Shown: positions 8,989 to 17,592 of the stretch, one piece after another
How the letters are laid out: the number at the start of each line of letters is the position of its first letter
Position numbering within the stretch: position 1 is the stretch's first letter
Source: Kolteria novifilia
GTDB taxonomy: Bacteria; Planctomycetota; Planctomycetia; Kolteriales; Kolteriaceae
Assembly: GCA_007748055.1 (NCBI GenBank)
Contig: CP036279.1
Coordinates: 3,658,001 to 3,722,000 of the forward strand
Direction: 5' to 3'
DNA length: 64,000 nucleotides
Notes under the pieces: generated by a model
Seen by the model: only the letters and a program-made list of their open reading frames with translations
The model's database searches: none
What the model was told of the DNA's origin: nothing
Program-made: the position numbers and the translations under genes

Positions 8989-10431
8989 TTGGCCAACGAT
9001 CGGACCAAATGGATCACGCTCCTCTGCGCCGGCTCCGGCGTGATCATGACGCTGATCGACATCCTCGCGCTGACGGTGGCGATTCCGTCGATTCAGTCCG
9101 CGCTGAAGGTGTCGGTCTCGGAACTGAGTTGGGTCCTGATCGCGTATCAACTTTGCTATGCCGCGGTGATGGTGCTGGGTGGCAGGCTCGGCGATCTCCA
9201 CGGACATAAACGGGTCTTTGTGGCGGGATTGATTCTCTTCACGAGCGCTTCGGCGAGTTGCGGGCTTTCGCTCGACGTCATCATGCTGATCGCCAGTCGC
9301 TCGATCCAAGGAATCGGCGCGGCGCTGCTGGTTCCCTCGGCGGTCGCGATGGTCAGCAACGCCTTCCCCGCGGAGGAACGCCACAAAGCAACCGGGATCC
9401 TGTTCGGGATCTCCGGCGTCGGCCAAGCGCTCGGACCATTGCTCGGCGGCACGCTGACGCAGTTTCTCGGATGGCGGTCGATCTTTTTCGTCAATGTCCC
9501 GATCGCCATCGTCTCGCTGCTCGGAACGCTCGCCTTCGTCCCGAGCTTGGGAGCGAGCGGCAAGCGACAGTCACTCGATATCGCCGGCGCGCTCACCCTC
9601 TCGCTGGGGACCTTCGCGATCGTCCTGGCGATGAACGAGGGGGATCAGATCGGGTGGTTTTCGCCGTGGCTCTACGCCCTGGTGGCGACCGCAATCGTCC
9701 TTCTGATCGCCTTTATCCTGATCGAAGGAAAGGCGTCGGCCCCAATTATCGAACTCTCGCTGGTCCTGAATCGCGACATCGCCGGCACCGTGATGGTCGG
9801 CTTCCTGCGGAACTTCGTCGCCACGGCGCTGATCTTCTACGGCACGCTCTACTTACAGAACATCCTCGGTTACTCCCCCACCGGGACAGGGTTGATGTTC
9901 CTTCCCTTCACGCTCATGGTGGTCATCACCGGTCCCTTGGCGGGACAACTGGCGAGCCGACTGGGGCCAAAACGTCCTCTCTTGATTGGCCTGGTCTTCG
10001 TGATGATCTCCCAGTTCATCATGGCGACCGCGAGCGAGGAAAGCGGCTTTCTCCTCCTCATGGGAGCGATGCTCCTGGCGGGGACGGGGCATGGGTTGGG
10101 AACCTCGCTGGAGGCCCAAACCGCGCTAACGTCCGTCGAGGAAAGCGAGACCGGCGTGACCGTGGGCCTCATCTCGATGATGCGCGAAATCGGAGGCGTG
10201 ATGGGGATCGCCGCGACGCAGATCCTCTTCTCGTACGTACGGATCAGTCACTCCTATGGTAATCCACCGGTCGGACCGACGCCCGATTTGCAGGACAACT
10301 TTTTCATCCTCGGGTTCATGCTCACGATGGACTGGGTCGCTGGGGTGGCGGTCGCGAGTTTCATCTTCGCGGTCTTTCTCCTCACCCCCGGGAGAGCGAC
10401 GCCCCGCGCGGCCTTGGTCGAGCCGATCTAG
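8989..10431 (+). CDS. MFS drug-exporter-like permease, tandem paralogue
   Basis: The second DHA2-type MFS permease, 480 residues. The start is a TTG at 8989: GGGAG lies eight bases upstream, and the resulting N-terminus (LANDRTKWITLLCAG) aligns directly with MASHRGKWTTLICAG of the upstream paralogue. A longer in-frame ORF opening at 8782 crosses the intergenic hairpins and has no counterpart in the paralogue. The motif GGRLGDLHGHKRVF, the motif C-like GISGVGQALGPLLGG and about 14 hydrophobic segments are present. Divergence from its neighbour is spread evenly, including the central loop (PSLGASGKRQSL against PSPPKVPRKAPL), so the duplication is not recent. The substrate is unknown. Confidence 0.9.
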   Translation: MANDRTKWITLLCAGSGVIMTLIDILALTVAIPSIQSALKVSVSELSWVLIAYQLCYAAVMVLGGRLGDLHGHKRVFVAGLILFTSASASCGLSLDVIMLIASRSIQGIGAALLVPSAVAMVSNAFPAEERHKATGILFGISGVGQALGPLLGGTLTQFLGWRSIFFVNVPIAIVSLLGTLAFVPSLGASGKRQSLDIAGALTLSLGTFAIVLAMNEGDQIGWFSPWLYALVATAIVLLIAFILIEGKASAPIIELSLVLNRDIAGTVMVGFLRNFVATALIFYGTLYLQNILGYSPTGTGLMFLPFTLMVVITGPLAGQLASRLGPKRPLLIGLVFVMISQFIMATASEESGFLLLMGAMLLAGTGHGLGTSLEAQTALTSVEESETGVTVGLISMMREIGGVMGIAATQILFSYVRISHSYGNPPVGPTPDLQDNFFILGFMLTMDWVAGVAVASFIFAVFLLTPGRATPRAALVEPI

Positions 10432-10729
10432 CAGCCGATCGATCGATTCGCTGCCGGCTCCGAAGGTAGCGATTGTTCCGTATTCGAGCGGTCCGCACCC
10501 TCGGCGCAAGCGTTGAGGGGCACTCGTCGGTCGAAATCGATTGCCTGTGTCGGGGCTCTGTATATTATCTTCGCAATATGGAATAGATTGGACGCTGACG
10601 GGAGTCGCGTTCGCTGGCGTGGCGGACGCCCGGTGAACTTCCCCGTCCCTGGCGTTTTTGCCAACCGAGACTCGCTCACCGGGAACGTCGTGGGCGTTTC
10701 CGAGTCACCCGCCGCGAAGGAGTCTCTCG
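10432..10729. other. spacer upstream of ppgK
   Basis: About 298 bases between the second MFS gene and ppgK. It includes a locally AT-rich patch near 10560-10590 (TGTATATTATCTTCGCAATA) that could hold the ppgK promoter. I cannot fix -35/-10 boxes with confidence. Confidence 0.35.
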
Positions 10730-11533
10730 ATGACCACTGAAGGCAACGGAGCCGAAGGGGACGTCATTCGTACCCTGGCGATCGACATCGGGGGAACGGG
10801 CATCAAAGCGATGGTGCTCGACAACTACGGACACCCGCTCGACGACCGGATCAAGGAAGCGACCCCGCACCCCGCTCCGCCCGAACCGGTGATCAAGATC
10901 ATCAAGAAGCTCGCGGAGAAGCATCGTCCCTACGATCGCGTCTCGGTCGGCTTCCCCGGCGTGGTCCGCAACGGCATCACCCTCGACGCCCCCAACCTCG
11001 ATGATGCGTGGGAAGGGTTCGACTTGCAGTCGAAGCTGACCGAACTCCTCGAAGCCCCCACTCGCGTCGCCAATGACGCCGACGTCCAGGGCTTCGGCGC
11101 GATTACCGGCAAGGGCGTCGAACTGGTCCTGACGCTCGGAACCGGACTCGGCTCGGCTCTCTTCGTCGAGGGAATCCTCTTTCCGAACCTCGAGCTCGCC
11201 CACCATCCCTTCCGCGGCAAGAAGAAGACGTACGAGGATCTGCTCGGCAAAGCGGCTTTGGAGAAGGATGGTCGCAAGAAGTGGCAAAAGCGTCTCGAGT
11301 TCGCGCTCAAGACGCTCCAAAAGACGTTCAATTGCGACAAGATTCACATCGGTGGCGGCAACGCTTCGAAGGTGACGCGCAATGCCCTGCCGGAGAACGT
11401 GCGGATCGTCTCCAACGTCGCCGGGCTTTTGGGTGGTATCGCCCTTTGGAATGACTTGCACGACACCGACTGCCGTCGCGTGCCGCCGGTTCCCGCCGAT
11501 CGCGCCCACCGGCCGATCGACGAGTCCGCCTAG
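10730..11533 (+). CDS. ppgK: polyphosphate glucokinase (ROK family)
   Basis: Phosphorylates glucose to glucose 6-phosphate using polyphosphate (and usually ATP) as phosphoryl donor, in the cytosol. The N-terminal phosphate-binding motif is LAIDIGGTGIKAMVLD. The sugar-binding segment is NDADVQGFGAITGKGVELVL, followed by TLGTGLGSALFVEG. The arrangement ELAHHPFRGKKKTYEDLLGK and the 267-residue length fit the actinobacterial/planctomycete PpgK branch rather than long ROK repressors, and no DNA-binding domain is present. The ATG at 10730 has GAAGGAG seven bases upstream. Strict polyphosphate preference cannot be read from sequence, so ordinary ATP glucokinase activity is the main alternative. Confidence 0.85.
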   Translation: MTTEGNGAEGDVIRTLAIDIGGTGIKAMVLDNYGHPLDDRIKEATPHPAPPEPVIKIIKKLAEKHRPYDRVSVGFPGVVRNGITLDAPNLDDAWEGFDLQSKLTELLEAPTRVANDADVQGFGAITGKGVELVLTLGTGLGSALFVEGILFPNLELAHHPFRGKKKTYEDLLGKAALEKDGRKKWQKRLEFALKTLQKTFNCDKIHIGGGNASKVTRNALPENVRIVSNVAGLLGGIALWNDLHDTDCRRVPPVPADRAHRPIDESA

Positions 11534-11542
11534 TGTTCTGTT

Positions 11543-11557
11543 CCAACTTGAAGTTGG
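11543..11557 (+). terminator. small hairpin after ppgK
   Basis: CCAAC-TTGAA-GTTGG followed by TGTTTGTG, ten bases after the ppgK stop. The stem is short and the T tract poor, so this is a weak candidate. Confidence 0.4.
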
Positions 11558-11580
11558 TGTTTGTGCGACCCTAACCCTTT

Positions 11581-11607
11581 GGCACTGGCTGACGAGAAGC
11601 TAGTGCC
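11581..11607. repeat. REP-like inverted repeat (GGCACTGGC / GCTAGTGCC)
   Basis: A nine-base stem with one mismatch around a nine-base loop, in the convergent spacer between ppgK and the YdjM-like gene. A partial second AGTGCCAC follows near 11657. Confidence 0.6.
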
Positions 11608-11712
11608 ACCCAACCCGTCGATAAAACAGTGCGCCACTGATTGGGGATTCCTATCCAGTGCCACTTGCCGCTTGCCAACGGGTGACCACGGGTAGGCATT
11701 TCCGGCCTCTCC

Positions 11713-12414
11713 CTACCGCTGAGTCGTCTCGGTCTCGGCCCCGGCGATCGCTTGCTCCGCATGAGCGGCGATCGCGGGGACGTCGACGATCCCCTGCTCG
11801 TAGCAGATCGCCCCCGTCAGCCCGAGAAAGATCATCCAGGTCGTGGCCGTCGCCAGGACATGGGGCGAGAAGAACTTCAGCGCCGTTCCCGCCGAGTGTT
11901 TGATGTGGATCTTTACCCCGTCGATGTCGACGCTGTAAACCTCGTCGAGAATCAAGTGGGACAGGAATCCCAGCATCACGCCGCAAGCCATCACGAGCTT
12001 GCCGTGCACATCCGAGGCGTTGTACGAGAGAAAAGCGATCTCCGCGGCGATGAAGGCGGCCGGCAGACTGTGAAACATCCCCCGATGTACCGTCAGTTGC
12101 CTTAGAAACCACGACGCCCCGAACCGGATCAAGAAATAGATCACCACCGCGGCCAGCACGAACTCGTCGGGCATTAGCCCCCATTCGTGTGCCTTGGGAA
12201 TGAGCATCATCGGTACGACTGCGGCGAGCAACCCGAAGAGTTCCCGGATCGGCTTGCCGCTGGCGCTGTCCAAGTCGGGAAGCATCCCGCCGACGCCGCA
12301 AAGGATTCCGCCGAGGATCGCGTAGGACCACTTCACGCCCGAGGCGGCGCAGGTTCCGGCGAAGCCGACGCCGAGTAGCGAGGAAACGGTCACGTGTTCA
12401 CGAAAGGCGGCCAT
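11713..12414 (-). CDS. YdjM/DUF457-like membrane-bound hydrolase
   Basis: A 233-residue inner-membrane protein. It resembles the YdjM/DUF457 family of predicted membrane-bound, metal-dependent hydrolases. Conserved polar residues are embedded in or next to helices: GGMLPDLDSASG, LTVHRGMFHSLPAAFI and LGFLSHLILDEVYS, the last two supplying His and Asp residues typical of the family. Hydrophobic segments occur near residues 10-35, 60-80, 115-130 and 190-210. The ATG at 12414 has AAGGAG five bases upstream. The substrate is not known for the family. The next gene upstream on this strand is a 66-residue protein, separated by a 24-bp tandem repeat array. Confidence 0.82.
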   Translation of the reverse strand: MAAFREHVTVSSLLGVGFAGTCAASGVKWSYAILGGILCGVGGMLPDLDSASGKPIRELFGLLAAVVPMMLIPKAHEWGLMPDEFVLAAVVIYFLIRFGASWFLRQLTVHRGMFHSLPAAFIAAEIAFLSYNASDVHGKLVMACGVMLGFLSHLILDEVYSVDIDGVKIHIKHSAGTALKFFSPHVLATATTWMIFLGLTGAICYEQGIVDVPAIAAHAEQAIAGAETETTQR

Positions 12415-12562
12415 GGGGACTCCTTCGGTTGGTTGGCAGTCGGATTGAGGGTGGAGACCAGTGACGTCTCGTGGGCCACGCTGACGCGGCCGAGGCCCTG
12501 GAGGGTTGTTGCATGGACCGCCGCTTGGGCGATGCTCTCGCGATTGCCGCCAATGCTCAAGC

Positions 12563-12706
12563 GATTCCGTTGATCGCCCGCTACGCGATTCTGTTGATCG
12601 CCCGCTACGCGATTCTGTTGATCGCCCGCTACGCGGCTCTGTTGATCGCCCGCTACGCGGCTCTGTTGATCGCCCGCTACGCGATTCTGTTGATCGCCCG
12701 CTACGC
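12563..12706. repeat. 24-bp minisatellite, six copies
   Basis: Six perfect-length head-to-tail units of 24 bp (CTGTTGATCGCCCGCTACGC plus GATT or GGCT). They run from 12563 to 12706, with two alternating four-base variants. The array overlaps the stop codon of the minus-strand gene at 12701 and lies in the leader side of the YdjM-like gene. There are no unique spacers, so it is not a CRISPR array. Each unit carries a copy of the TAG stop in the frame of the upstream gene. Confidence 0.95.
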
Positions 12707-12901
12707 GGCTTTGGTCTGCGTTTCCGCCGAGGGAGCCGCACTGACGGGCATCGCCGTTTGCTGCTCGATCTGCTTTAACGAACGGAGAATCGCGTCGTAG
12801 TGCTCGATCGTCTCCGAAGGTGTTTCCGCACCGACATAGCCCCAAGCGACCGCGCGAAGAGCGTGCACGTGGCGGCGAATCTCTTCAATCTGATCCTTCA
12901 T
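12701..12901 (-). CDS. small helical protein of unknown function
   Basis: A 66-residue product starting MKDQIEEIRRHVHALRAVAW, with a strong ribosome-binding site (GAAGGAG, seven bases before the ATG at 12901). The centre is a predicted helix pair (ETIEHYDAILRSLKQIEQQT) and the C-terminus is Ala/Ser/Thr-rich. Its stop codon sits inside the last unit of the 24-bp array. The next gene on this strand is the YdjM-like gene about 290 bases on. I do not recognise a family. Confidence 0.65.
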   Translation of the reverse strand: MKDQIEEIRRHVHALRAVAWGYVGAETPSETIEHYDAILRSLKQIEQQTAMPVSAAPSAETQTKAA

Positions 12902-13473
12902 CGCCGGCTCCTTCATGGCTTCCTGCAAGGTAGGCACGATGCTCCCGTGAGGCATCCATCCATCACGGGTAGTCCAATGCCGCCTTCACTTACCAGGAAC
13001 ACAGAAACGGGCAACCCACATTTCAGCCAAGATGTCCCTCTCGCTCCAAAAGCATCCGATGGCTCCCATCGCAAAAACCTCTCTACAAATGCCTGTTTCG
13101 CCTGCTTCCGATCCCCCGAACCCATCAATATTGCCGGCGGGCCCGCCATTATCGAACGCCCCACCCCGGGCAACGATGGCCCTCGATTCCCACACGGCCG
13201 AGAGGCCGATTCTTCCTTTTAGGAGAGAGAGGGATCTCGACGGATGTTGCAAGTCACTATCCCGGCGACGATTGCGCGGAGTCCCCATCGACATGCCCCG
13301 CAAAGGCCAGTCGAAACGGAAGAATTCCTAGGTGGGACTGACAAACGGAATTGAAAGAAAGGCGACTCTTGACTAAAACAACACATCCGTGAAACGCTGT
13401 TGGTGTTCGTGGCCCAATACGAGTGATCCGACCCGGTTCGTTCGTCCCGCGACGCGCTCAACATCGTGTTCGA
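12902..13473. other. 570-base spacer upstream of tRNA-Asn
   Basis: No convincing gene. There is a perfect 12-base palindrome, GGCGGGCCCGCC, at 13136-13147. The tRNA promoter should lie in the last 60 bases. Short ORFs here are rich in Pro/Arg/Ser and look like chance. Confidence 0.5.
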
Positions 13474-13545
13474 TCCCCGATAGCTCAATGGTAGAGCGAG
13501 CGGCTGTTAACCGCTAGGTTCAAGGTTCGAGTCCTTGTCGGGGAG
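13474..13545 (+). tRNA. tRNA-Asn (anticodon GTT)
   Basis: A 72-nt cloverleaf. The acceptor stem pairs TCCCCGA with TCGGGGA, followed by discriminator G. The D arm contains GCTCAATGGTAGAGC. The anticodon stem AGCGG/CCGCT encloses the loop CTGTTAA with anticodon GTT. The T arm contains GGTTCGAGTCC. No CCA is encoded. It is a single tRNA with no neighbour RNA genes. Confidence 0.96.
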
Positions 13546-14044
13546 CTTTCCCACCCACTTGGCGAACATCTCTTGCGCCGCGGCCTCGCCGACAGCCAAT
13601 GGATCCTTCCTTGCCGGACACTCGATGAAAACGATGACGACATAGACGGACAATCATCCGTCGAACAGAACATCATGCGCCTCTCGTTACGACGCGCTTT
13701 TTCCATGGCACGACTCGGTAGCCGCGTTTGGACCTCATGCACTCGAAACCGTGCGTGAAAAGACAACCGCAGACAGTTCAACATGATTTGTGGATTAATG
13801 CCCACCTTGGGCAAACACGACATGTCGTTTCCAGTGGAGAATCAAGACCGTTCGTGCCTCGAACGGCCTGCAAGAGTGTGGCGTCCCTTCGGAGGGAGAC
13901 GAGGAGTCCATCCATTCTGAGGATTCCCTCTTCAAAAACGTGGGCCGATCGCTCAAACTCCATCCAACATTGGAGGCAACACTCGGGAAACGCGGCAGGC
14001 TCGACTCCAAGTCGGGGGCCGCCTGCGGACTCATTGGAAGCGGC
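13546..14044. other. 500-base region between tRNA-Asn and chaperone operon
   Basis: I see no supported gene. It must contain the promoter of the operon starting at 14045. No inverted repeat of the CIRCE type (TTAGCACTC-N9-GAGTGCTAA) is visible, so HrcA control is not indicated. Confidence 0.45.
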
Positions 14045-16372
14045 ATGGTTAGTCAATCACAACGAAGAAACGACAAACAGCGAAGGCGCCAGCAGCGAAA
14101 GGCTGAGCAACGCAAACGACAGAAGGAACATCAAAACGGACGAGGCGGCGCAATGGCAAGCCTCGCACGCCATCGTGATCGGGTCGCGCGGCAGATCCCG
14201 CGTGCCTGGGATGGCGAACTCGCCGAAGACGTGGCAATCTTTGACGACTCGGTCTTGGAATCCTTGCCTTCGGAATCGGCCGGTCACGTCCGCGCCATTC
14301 GCGAGGCTCTCGAGTGTGTCAGCGAATCCCGCCAAGAGGATGCCATGGGACGAGTTGCCGGCATTCCTCGCAACAGTCCGCTCAGCGAGTGGCGACTATT
14401 TGTTCGCGGCCTCATTCATTGGATAGCGCAAGACACGGAAGGTGCCCACGAGGCGTGGCGGCGATTGAGTCCGGAGCGGCGAGCCGGACGGATCGCGACC
14501 GCGATGATGGTCGCGCGCCGGTCGGACCTAGAACGCGTGTCTCCGGGAAATTCGAACGTGGAGGCGCAAGACGAGATATCGTCACATTGGCTAGGGCGAT
14601 TGGACGATCGGCTCCTCTACCACGCCAAACTCTTGCGACGAACTTGCATTGATCGAATCGCCCTTCGTGTCGCATGGTCCGGCGTACGCGTTCCCGAGGA
14701 GGCGGAAGAAGTCAAGTTGGGTCCGAGCAAGATCGAGTGGCTTGGGAAGTTCGCCGCCGAGAATCGAGCGATCGAACCGGATCTCGTCGCCGCATTGGAA
14801 CGAGTTGCTCTGGGGCGAGCATTCGCTCAGTACTATGGCGACATGTTCGACGTGGCTGTCAAGACATTCAGGGGCCCGCTTCACGATCCCAGGAATCGAC
14901 TGCTCGCCTTTTTTTACTGGACGCGTTTCGGCAATGACCGAAAGGCGCAAAAACGATCACAAGAGAGTTTGAGCGGCTATCTGACGAACGAGCTACCTCG
15001 AAACAACAACCTTTCCGAACCATTGCGCCAGGCCATCGCAAGTCAAATTCATCTCTACGAAGCGATGGACCTGATTCCGTCCAACGATGCAATGGAGAGT
15101 GTTTTCTTTGGAAAGCGGGAAGACACCAGAGCGGTCAGAGAACATTTTCGCGCATCCATCCGAGCCTATCCAGCAAATCGCCGCGCCTACGAGAACTACG
15201 TCGAGTGGCTCGAATCCAAACTGGAAGACGATGAGTTGACGAAGCCGAAACGTCGCTCGCTCATCGACGAGTTGCGCAAGGTGATGGTCGACTGGTCACG
15301 GGGTCTCCCCGAGGACAGCCGACCGCGTTTGTGGCTGGTCGATCATCTGATGGAGACCGAAGACCTGGAAGGTGCCAAGCCCCACGTCGACTGGCTTACC
15401 GCCTCCCGGCACGACGATCCGCGCATCCGCGCCACGCCTTGGAAGTGGGGAATCCTGGAGGCAATGCGACTGTGCCGGCGCAAAGCGTGGCTTTCGGAAG
15501 TTCCCAAGCGTCTGGAGGAAGCCAGGGCGTGCTGGCCCACCTGGCTATCCGAACAATGGTTTCCGTACCTTCAGGCGGCCTGGATGTTGCGCAGCGGCAT
15601 GACCGAGAAGTACGAAGAGCAGCGACAACAGATCTGCGGCGATTTCGGGGTCGCCAGAGACTCGTTGAGCGATGCTTGCATGATGTTGGCGGCGGCGCAG
15701 CGGATGCGGGTGCCGAGTGCCGATCTCAAGCCGCTACGAGTACCGGTCGATACGGCCGCGAAAGCTGTCAAACGACTGCCATCGGACGAACTCCTTTCGG
15801 CCGGCGAGTTCTTCTGGGATATGCAGCGAGCGCAACTTCTATACCCGGCTTATCGCATGCATGGAAAGCGCCTCGTCGAGGAGATGGTTGCCCGGTTCAA
15901 CGAGAACCCGAAGTTAATCGAGGATAGAATCGACGACCGGCAGATTCACCAAGCCATCCTTTGGTGCTCCGAACATCGCTTTTGCAGTGACCGATACGAA
16001 TTGCGGCTTCCATCCTCGTTTTCGACGCCCACCGTCAAACAGCACCCCTTCGTCGCCGCGGCGAAGGCGAATGCGTTTATCAAGCTCAGTGTCCATTGGA
16101 ATAGCGAGTTGTACGAGGACCTCGCTCCCCTGTTGCGCGAGGCGGCCCCATCGCAACGAGATCCGTACTATCGCTATTGGTTCGCCTCCTTGGCGGACCA
16201 ATTGGACGACGTGTTCGCGCGCGTCGACGCGAGAGGCTCTGGATTCGGATTCTTCGATCGACTCTTCGGGTTCGTCGACGACGATGGTGACGAGGAGTTT
16301 GACCCGAACTGCGATTGCCCCAATTGCCGGGCCGCGAAGCAAAGAGCACAAGCAGGTGCTAGCAGGGATTGA
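14045..16372 (+). CDS. large TPR-like protein, first gene of Hsp70 operon
   Basis: A 775-residue soluble protein with no signal peptide or membrane segment. The start MVSQSQRRNDKQRRRQQRKA gives a very basic N-terminal helix. The rest is a long array of alpha-helical pairs with TPR-like spacing (AFAQYYGDMFDVAVKTFRGP, AIASQIHLYEAMDLIPSND, FRASIRAYPANRRAYENYVE). It ends in an acidic stretch and a short Cys cluster (DEEFDPNCDCPNCRAAKQR) able to bind zinc. It precedes J-like, GrpE-like and Hsp70 genes on the same strand, with about 30 bases to the next start. A role as client adaptor or scaffold of that chaperone set is inferred from position. I do not recognise a named family. Confidence 0.75.
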   Translation: MVSQSQRRNDKQRRRQQRKAEQRKRQKEHQNGRGGAMASLARHRDRVARQIPRAWDGELAEDVAIFDDSVLESLPSESAGHVRAIREALECVSESRQEDAMGRVAGIPRNSPLSEWRLFVRGLIHWIAQDTEGAHEAWRRLSPERRAGRIATAMMVARRSDLERVSPGNSNVEAQDEISSHWLGRLDDRLLYHAKLLRRTCIDRIALRVAWSGVRVPEEAEEVKLGPSKIEWLGKFAAENRAIEPDLVAALERVALGRAFAQYYGDMFDVAVKTFRGPLHDPRNRLLAFFYWTRFGNDRKAQKRSQESLSGYLTNELPRNNNLSEPLRQAIASQIHLYEAMDLIPSNDAMESVFFGKREDTRAVREHFRASIRAYPANRRAYENYVEWLESKLEDDELTKPKRRSLIDELRKVMVDWSRGLPEDSRPRLWLVDHLMETEDLEGAKPHVDWLTASRHDDPRIRATPWKWGILEAMRLCRRKAWLSEVPKRLEEARACWPTWLSEQWFPYLQAAWMLRSGMTEKYEEQRQQICGDFGVARDSLSDACMMLAAAQRMRVPSADLKPLRVPVDTAAKAVKRLPSDELLSAGEFFWDMQRAQLLYPAYRMHGKRLVEEMVARFNENPKLIEDRIDDRQIHQAILWCSEHRFCSDRYELRLPSSFSTPTVKQHPFVAAAKANAFIKLSVHWNSELYEDLAPLLREAAPSQRDPYYRYWFASLADQLDDVFARVDARGSGFGFFDRLFGFVDDDGDEEFDPNCDCPNCRAAKQRAQAGASRD

Positions 16373-16402
16373 CACCGACACGTTTCGCAGGGAGATTCAC
16401 CG

Positions 16403-16792
16403 ATGAACAACTCGGCTTCAGACGATCCCTTCATGACCCTGGGCCTGCCCAGGATAGCGAGCGAAGAGCAAATTCGTTCCCGCTATCTAGAACTCGTCAA
16501 ACAGTTCCCCCCGGAGCGGGAGCCTCAAAAGTTCCGCGAGATTCGGGCCGCATACGAAGCAGTCCGCGACCCGTTGTTGATCGCCGAACGGCTGCTCGAG
16601 CCACCCGATGATGACGAAGCTCCCCAATGGGAGGACGCGATTGAGGAGCAGAAAGAGGTTCCGCCCAAGATGACGCCCGCGTTTCTCCTGAGCCTCGGCA
16701 ACCGGGACGAAAGGTACCGAGCGCCATCCGAAGCGAAGGCGCAACACATCACGGCCCGGGACTCAGATGCCGCTGTCGACCAGAGTCCGTAA
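16403..16792 (+). CDS. J-domain-like protein lacking HPD
   Basis: 129 residues. Residues 8-55 look like a J domain: DPFMTLGLPRIASEEQIRSR, YLELVKQFPPE, then KFREIRAAYEAVRDPLLI, which matches 'ILGL..ASDEEIKKAYR.L..KYHPD.....F..I..AYE.L.DP'. Where canonical J proteins have the catalytic His-Pro-Asp, this one reads Phe-Pro-Pro-Glu, so stimulation of Hsp70 ATPase by the usual mechanism is doubtful. The tail is acidic and then low-complexity. The ATG at 16403 has AGGGAG seven bases upstream. It sits between the TPR-like and GrpE-like genes. Confidence 0.75.
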   Translation: MNNSASDDPFMTLGLPRIASEEQIRSRYLELVKQFPPEREPQKFREIRAAYEAVRDPLLIAERLLEPPDDDEAPQWEDAIEEQKEVPPKMTPAFLLSLGNRDERYRAPSEAKAQHITARDSDAAVDQSP

Positions 16793-16813
16793 CGGTATAA
16801 GAACCTAATCCGC

Positions 16814-17515
16814 GTGAGTGAGTCATGCTTCGATGCTGAGCCAATGGAGGAAAGGCGGTTGACGGAAGAAGCTCCACCCGAGTTCGGTTTGGTCGATGTC
16901 GTCGAAGCGTTCACCGCGATGCGTCATGAATGGCGTGGGCAAACCAGGGAAAGTCGCGAGGTTGCCCAATCACTCCACGCGGCCGTGACCTCAATCCAGG
17001 ATCTGGAGACGAGGCTTCTCGCCCATGCCGCCGAGGCGAGTACGGACGAATCCCGGAAACTCGCCGTGCTGATCGCCGAAACGGATCAACAAGTAACGAG
17101 ATCGTTGGCGGCCGCCGAGAAAGGGGAAGCGAACCGACAACATGGCGCCGAAGCCGACGCGGACGCGATCACGGACTATTTCGAACAGATGAATGCCGTG
17201 GCGAGATGGTTCGCCCGCCCGCTGTTGACATTCGTCATCGAACGCTTCCAAGCCTCGGATGCGACGAATGAGAAAACGACCGTTGAAGGCTTGTGCCTTG
17301 TTCTGGCTCGACTTCGCCGAGCCATGAAAGAGCTTGGCATCGAGCGAATCGAAACGCTCGGCCAGCCCTTTGATGCCAATAGCATGCAAGCGATCGGTTC
17401 GCTCGACTCCGAGGACTATCCTTCCGGCCACGTCGCCGAGGAGATTTCTCCATGCTATCGCTGGCGCGGCCAGATCTTGCTATTCGCGAACGTGCGCGTG
17501 TCAGCCGCGCGATGA
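16814..17515 (+). CDS. GrpE-like nucleotide exchange factor
   Basis: A 233-residue protein. The N-terminal half is a long coiled-coil-like helix (ESREVAQSLHAAVTSIQDLE, AVLIAETDQQVTRSLAAAEK). The C-terminal part has the GrpE beta-wing pattern: LARLRRAMKELGIERIETLG, QPFDANSMQAIGSLDSEDYP, GHVAEEISPCYRWRGQILLF and ANVRVS. This corresponds to 'GQPFDPNLHEAV..PPGTVVEVLQPGYRL..RVLRPARVVV' of GrpE. It would act as ADP/ATP exchange factor for the Hsp70 encoded next. The GTG at 16814 is used; an ATG at 16844 is an alternative, and neither has a clear ribosome-binding site. The coiled coil is longer than usual for GrpE. Confidence 0.75.
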   Translation: MSESCFDAEPMEERRLTEEAPPEFGLVDVVEAFTAMRHEWRGQTRESREVAQSLHAAVTSIQDLETRLLAHAAEASTDESRKLAVLIAETDQQVTRSLAAAEKGEANRQHGAEADADAITDYFEQMNAVARWFARPLLTFVIERFQASDATNEKTTVEGLCLVLARLRRAMKELGIERIETLGQPFDANSMQAIGSLDSEDYPSGHVAEEISPCYRWRGQILLFANVRVSAAR

Positions 17516-17592
17516 CCGAAGGAATGATGGTCGAAGTATTGGTTGGATGCTCCCTGTGGTTTTGCACCTAAACACAAACGAAAGGTAGACTC

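Noticed and set aside
12563-12706. CRISPR array
   Set aside because: Units are contiguous with no spacers and there are no cas genes.
12471-12800. Octapeptide-repeat protein on the plus strand
   Set aside because: It is only the translation of the 24-bp repeat array; no start signal and the minus-strand gene is better supported.
13546-14044. CIRCE (HrcA) operator before the chaperone operon
   Set aside because: No TTAGCACTC-N9-GAGTGCTAA dyad is present.
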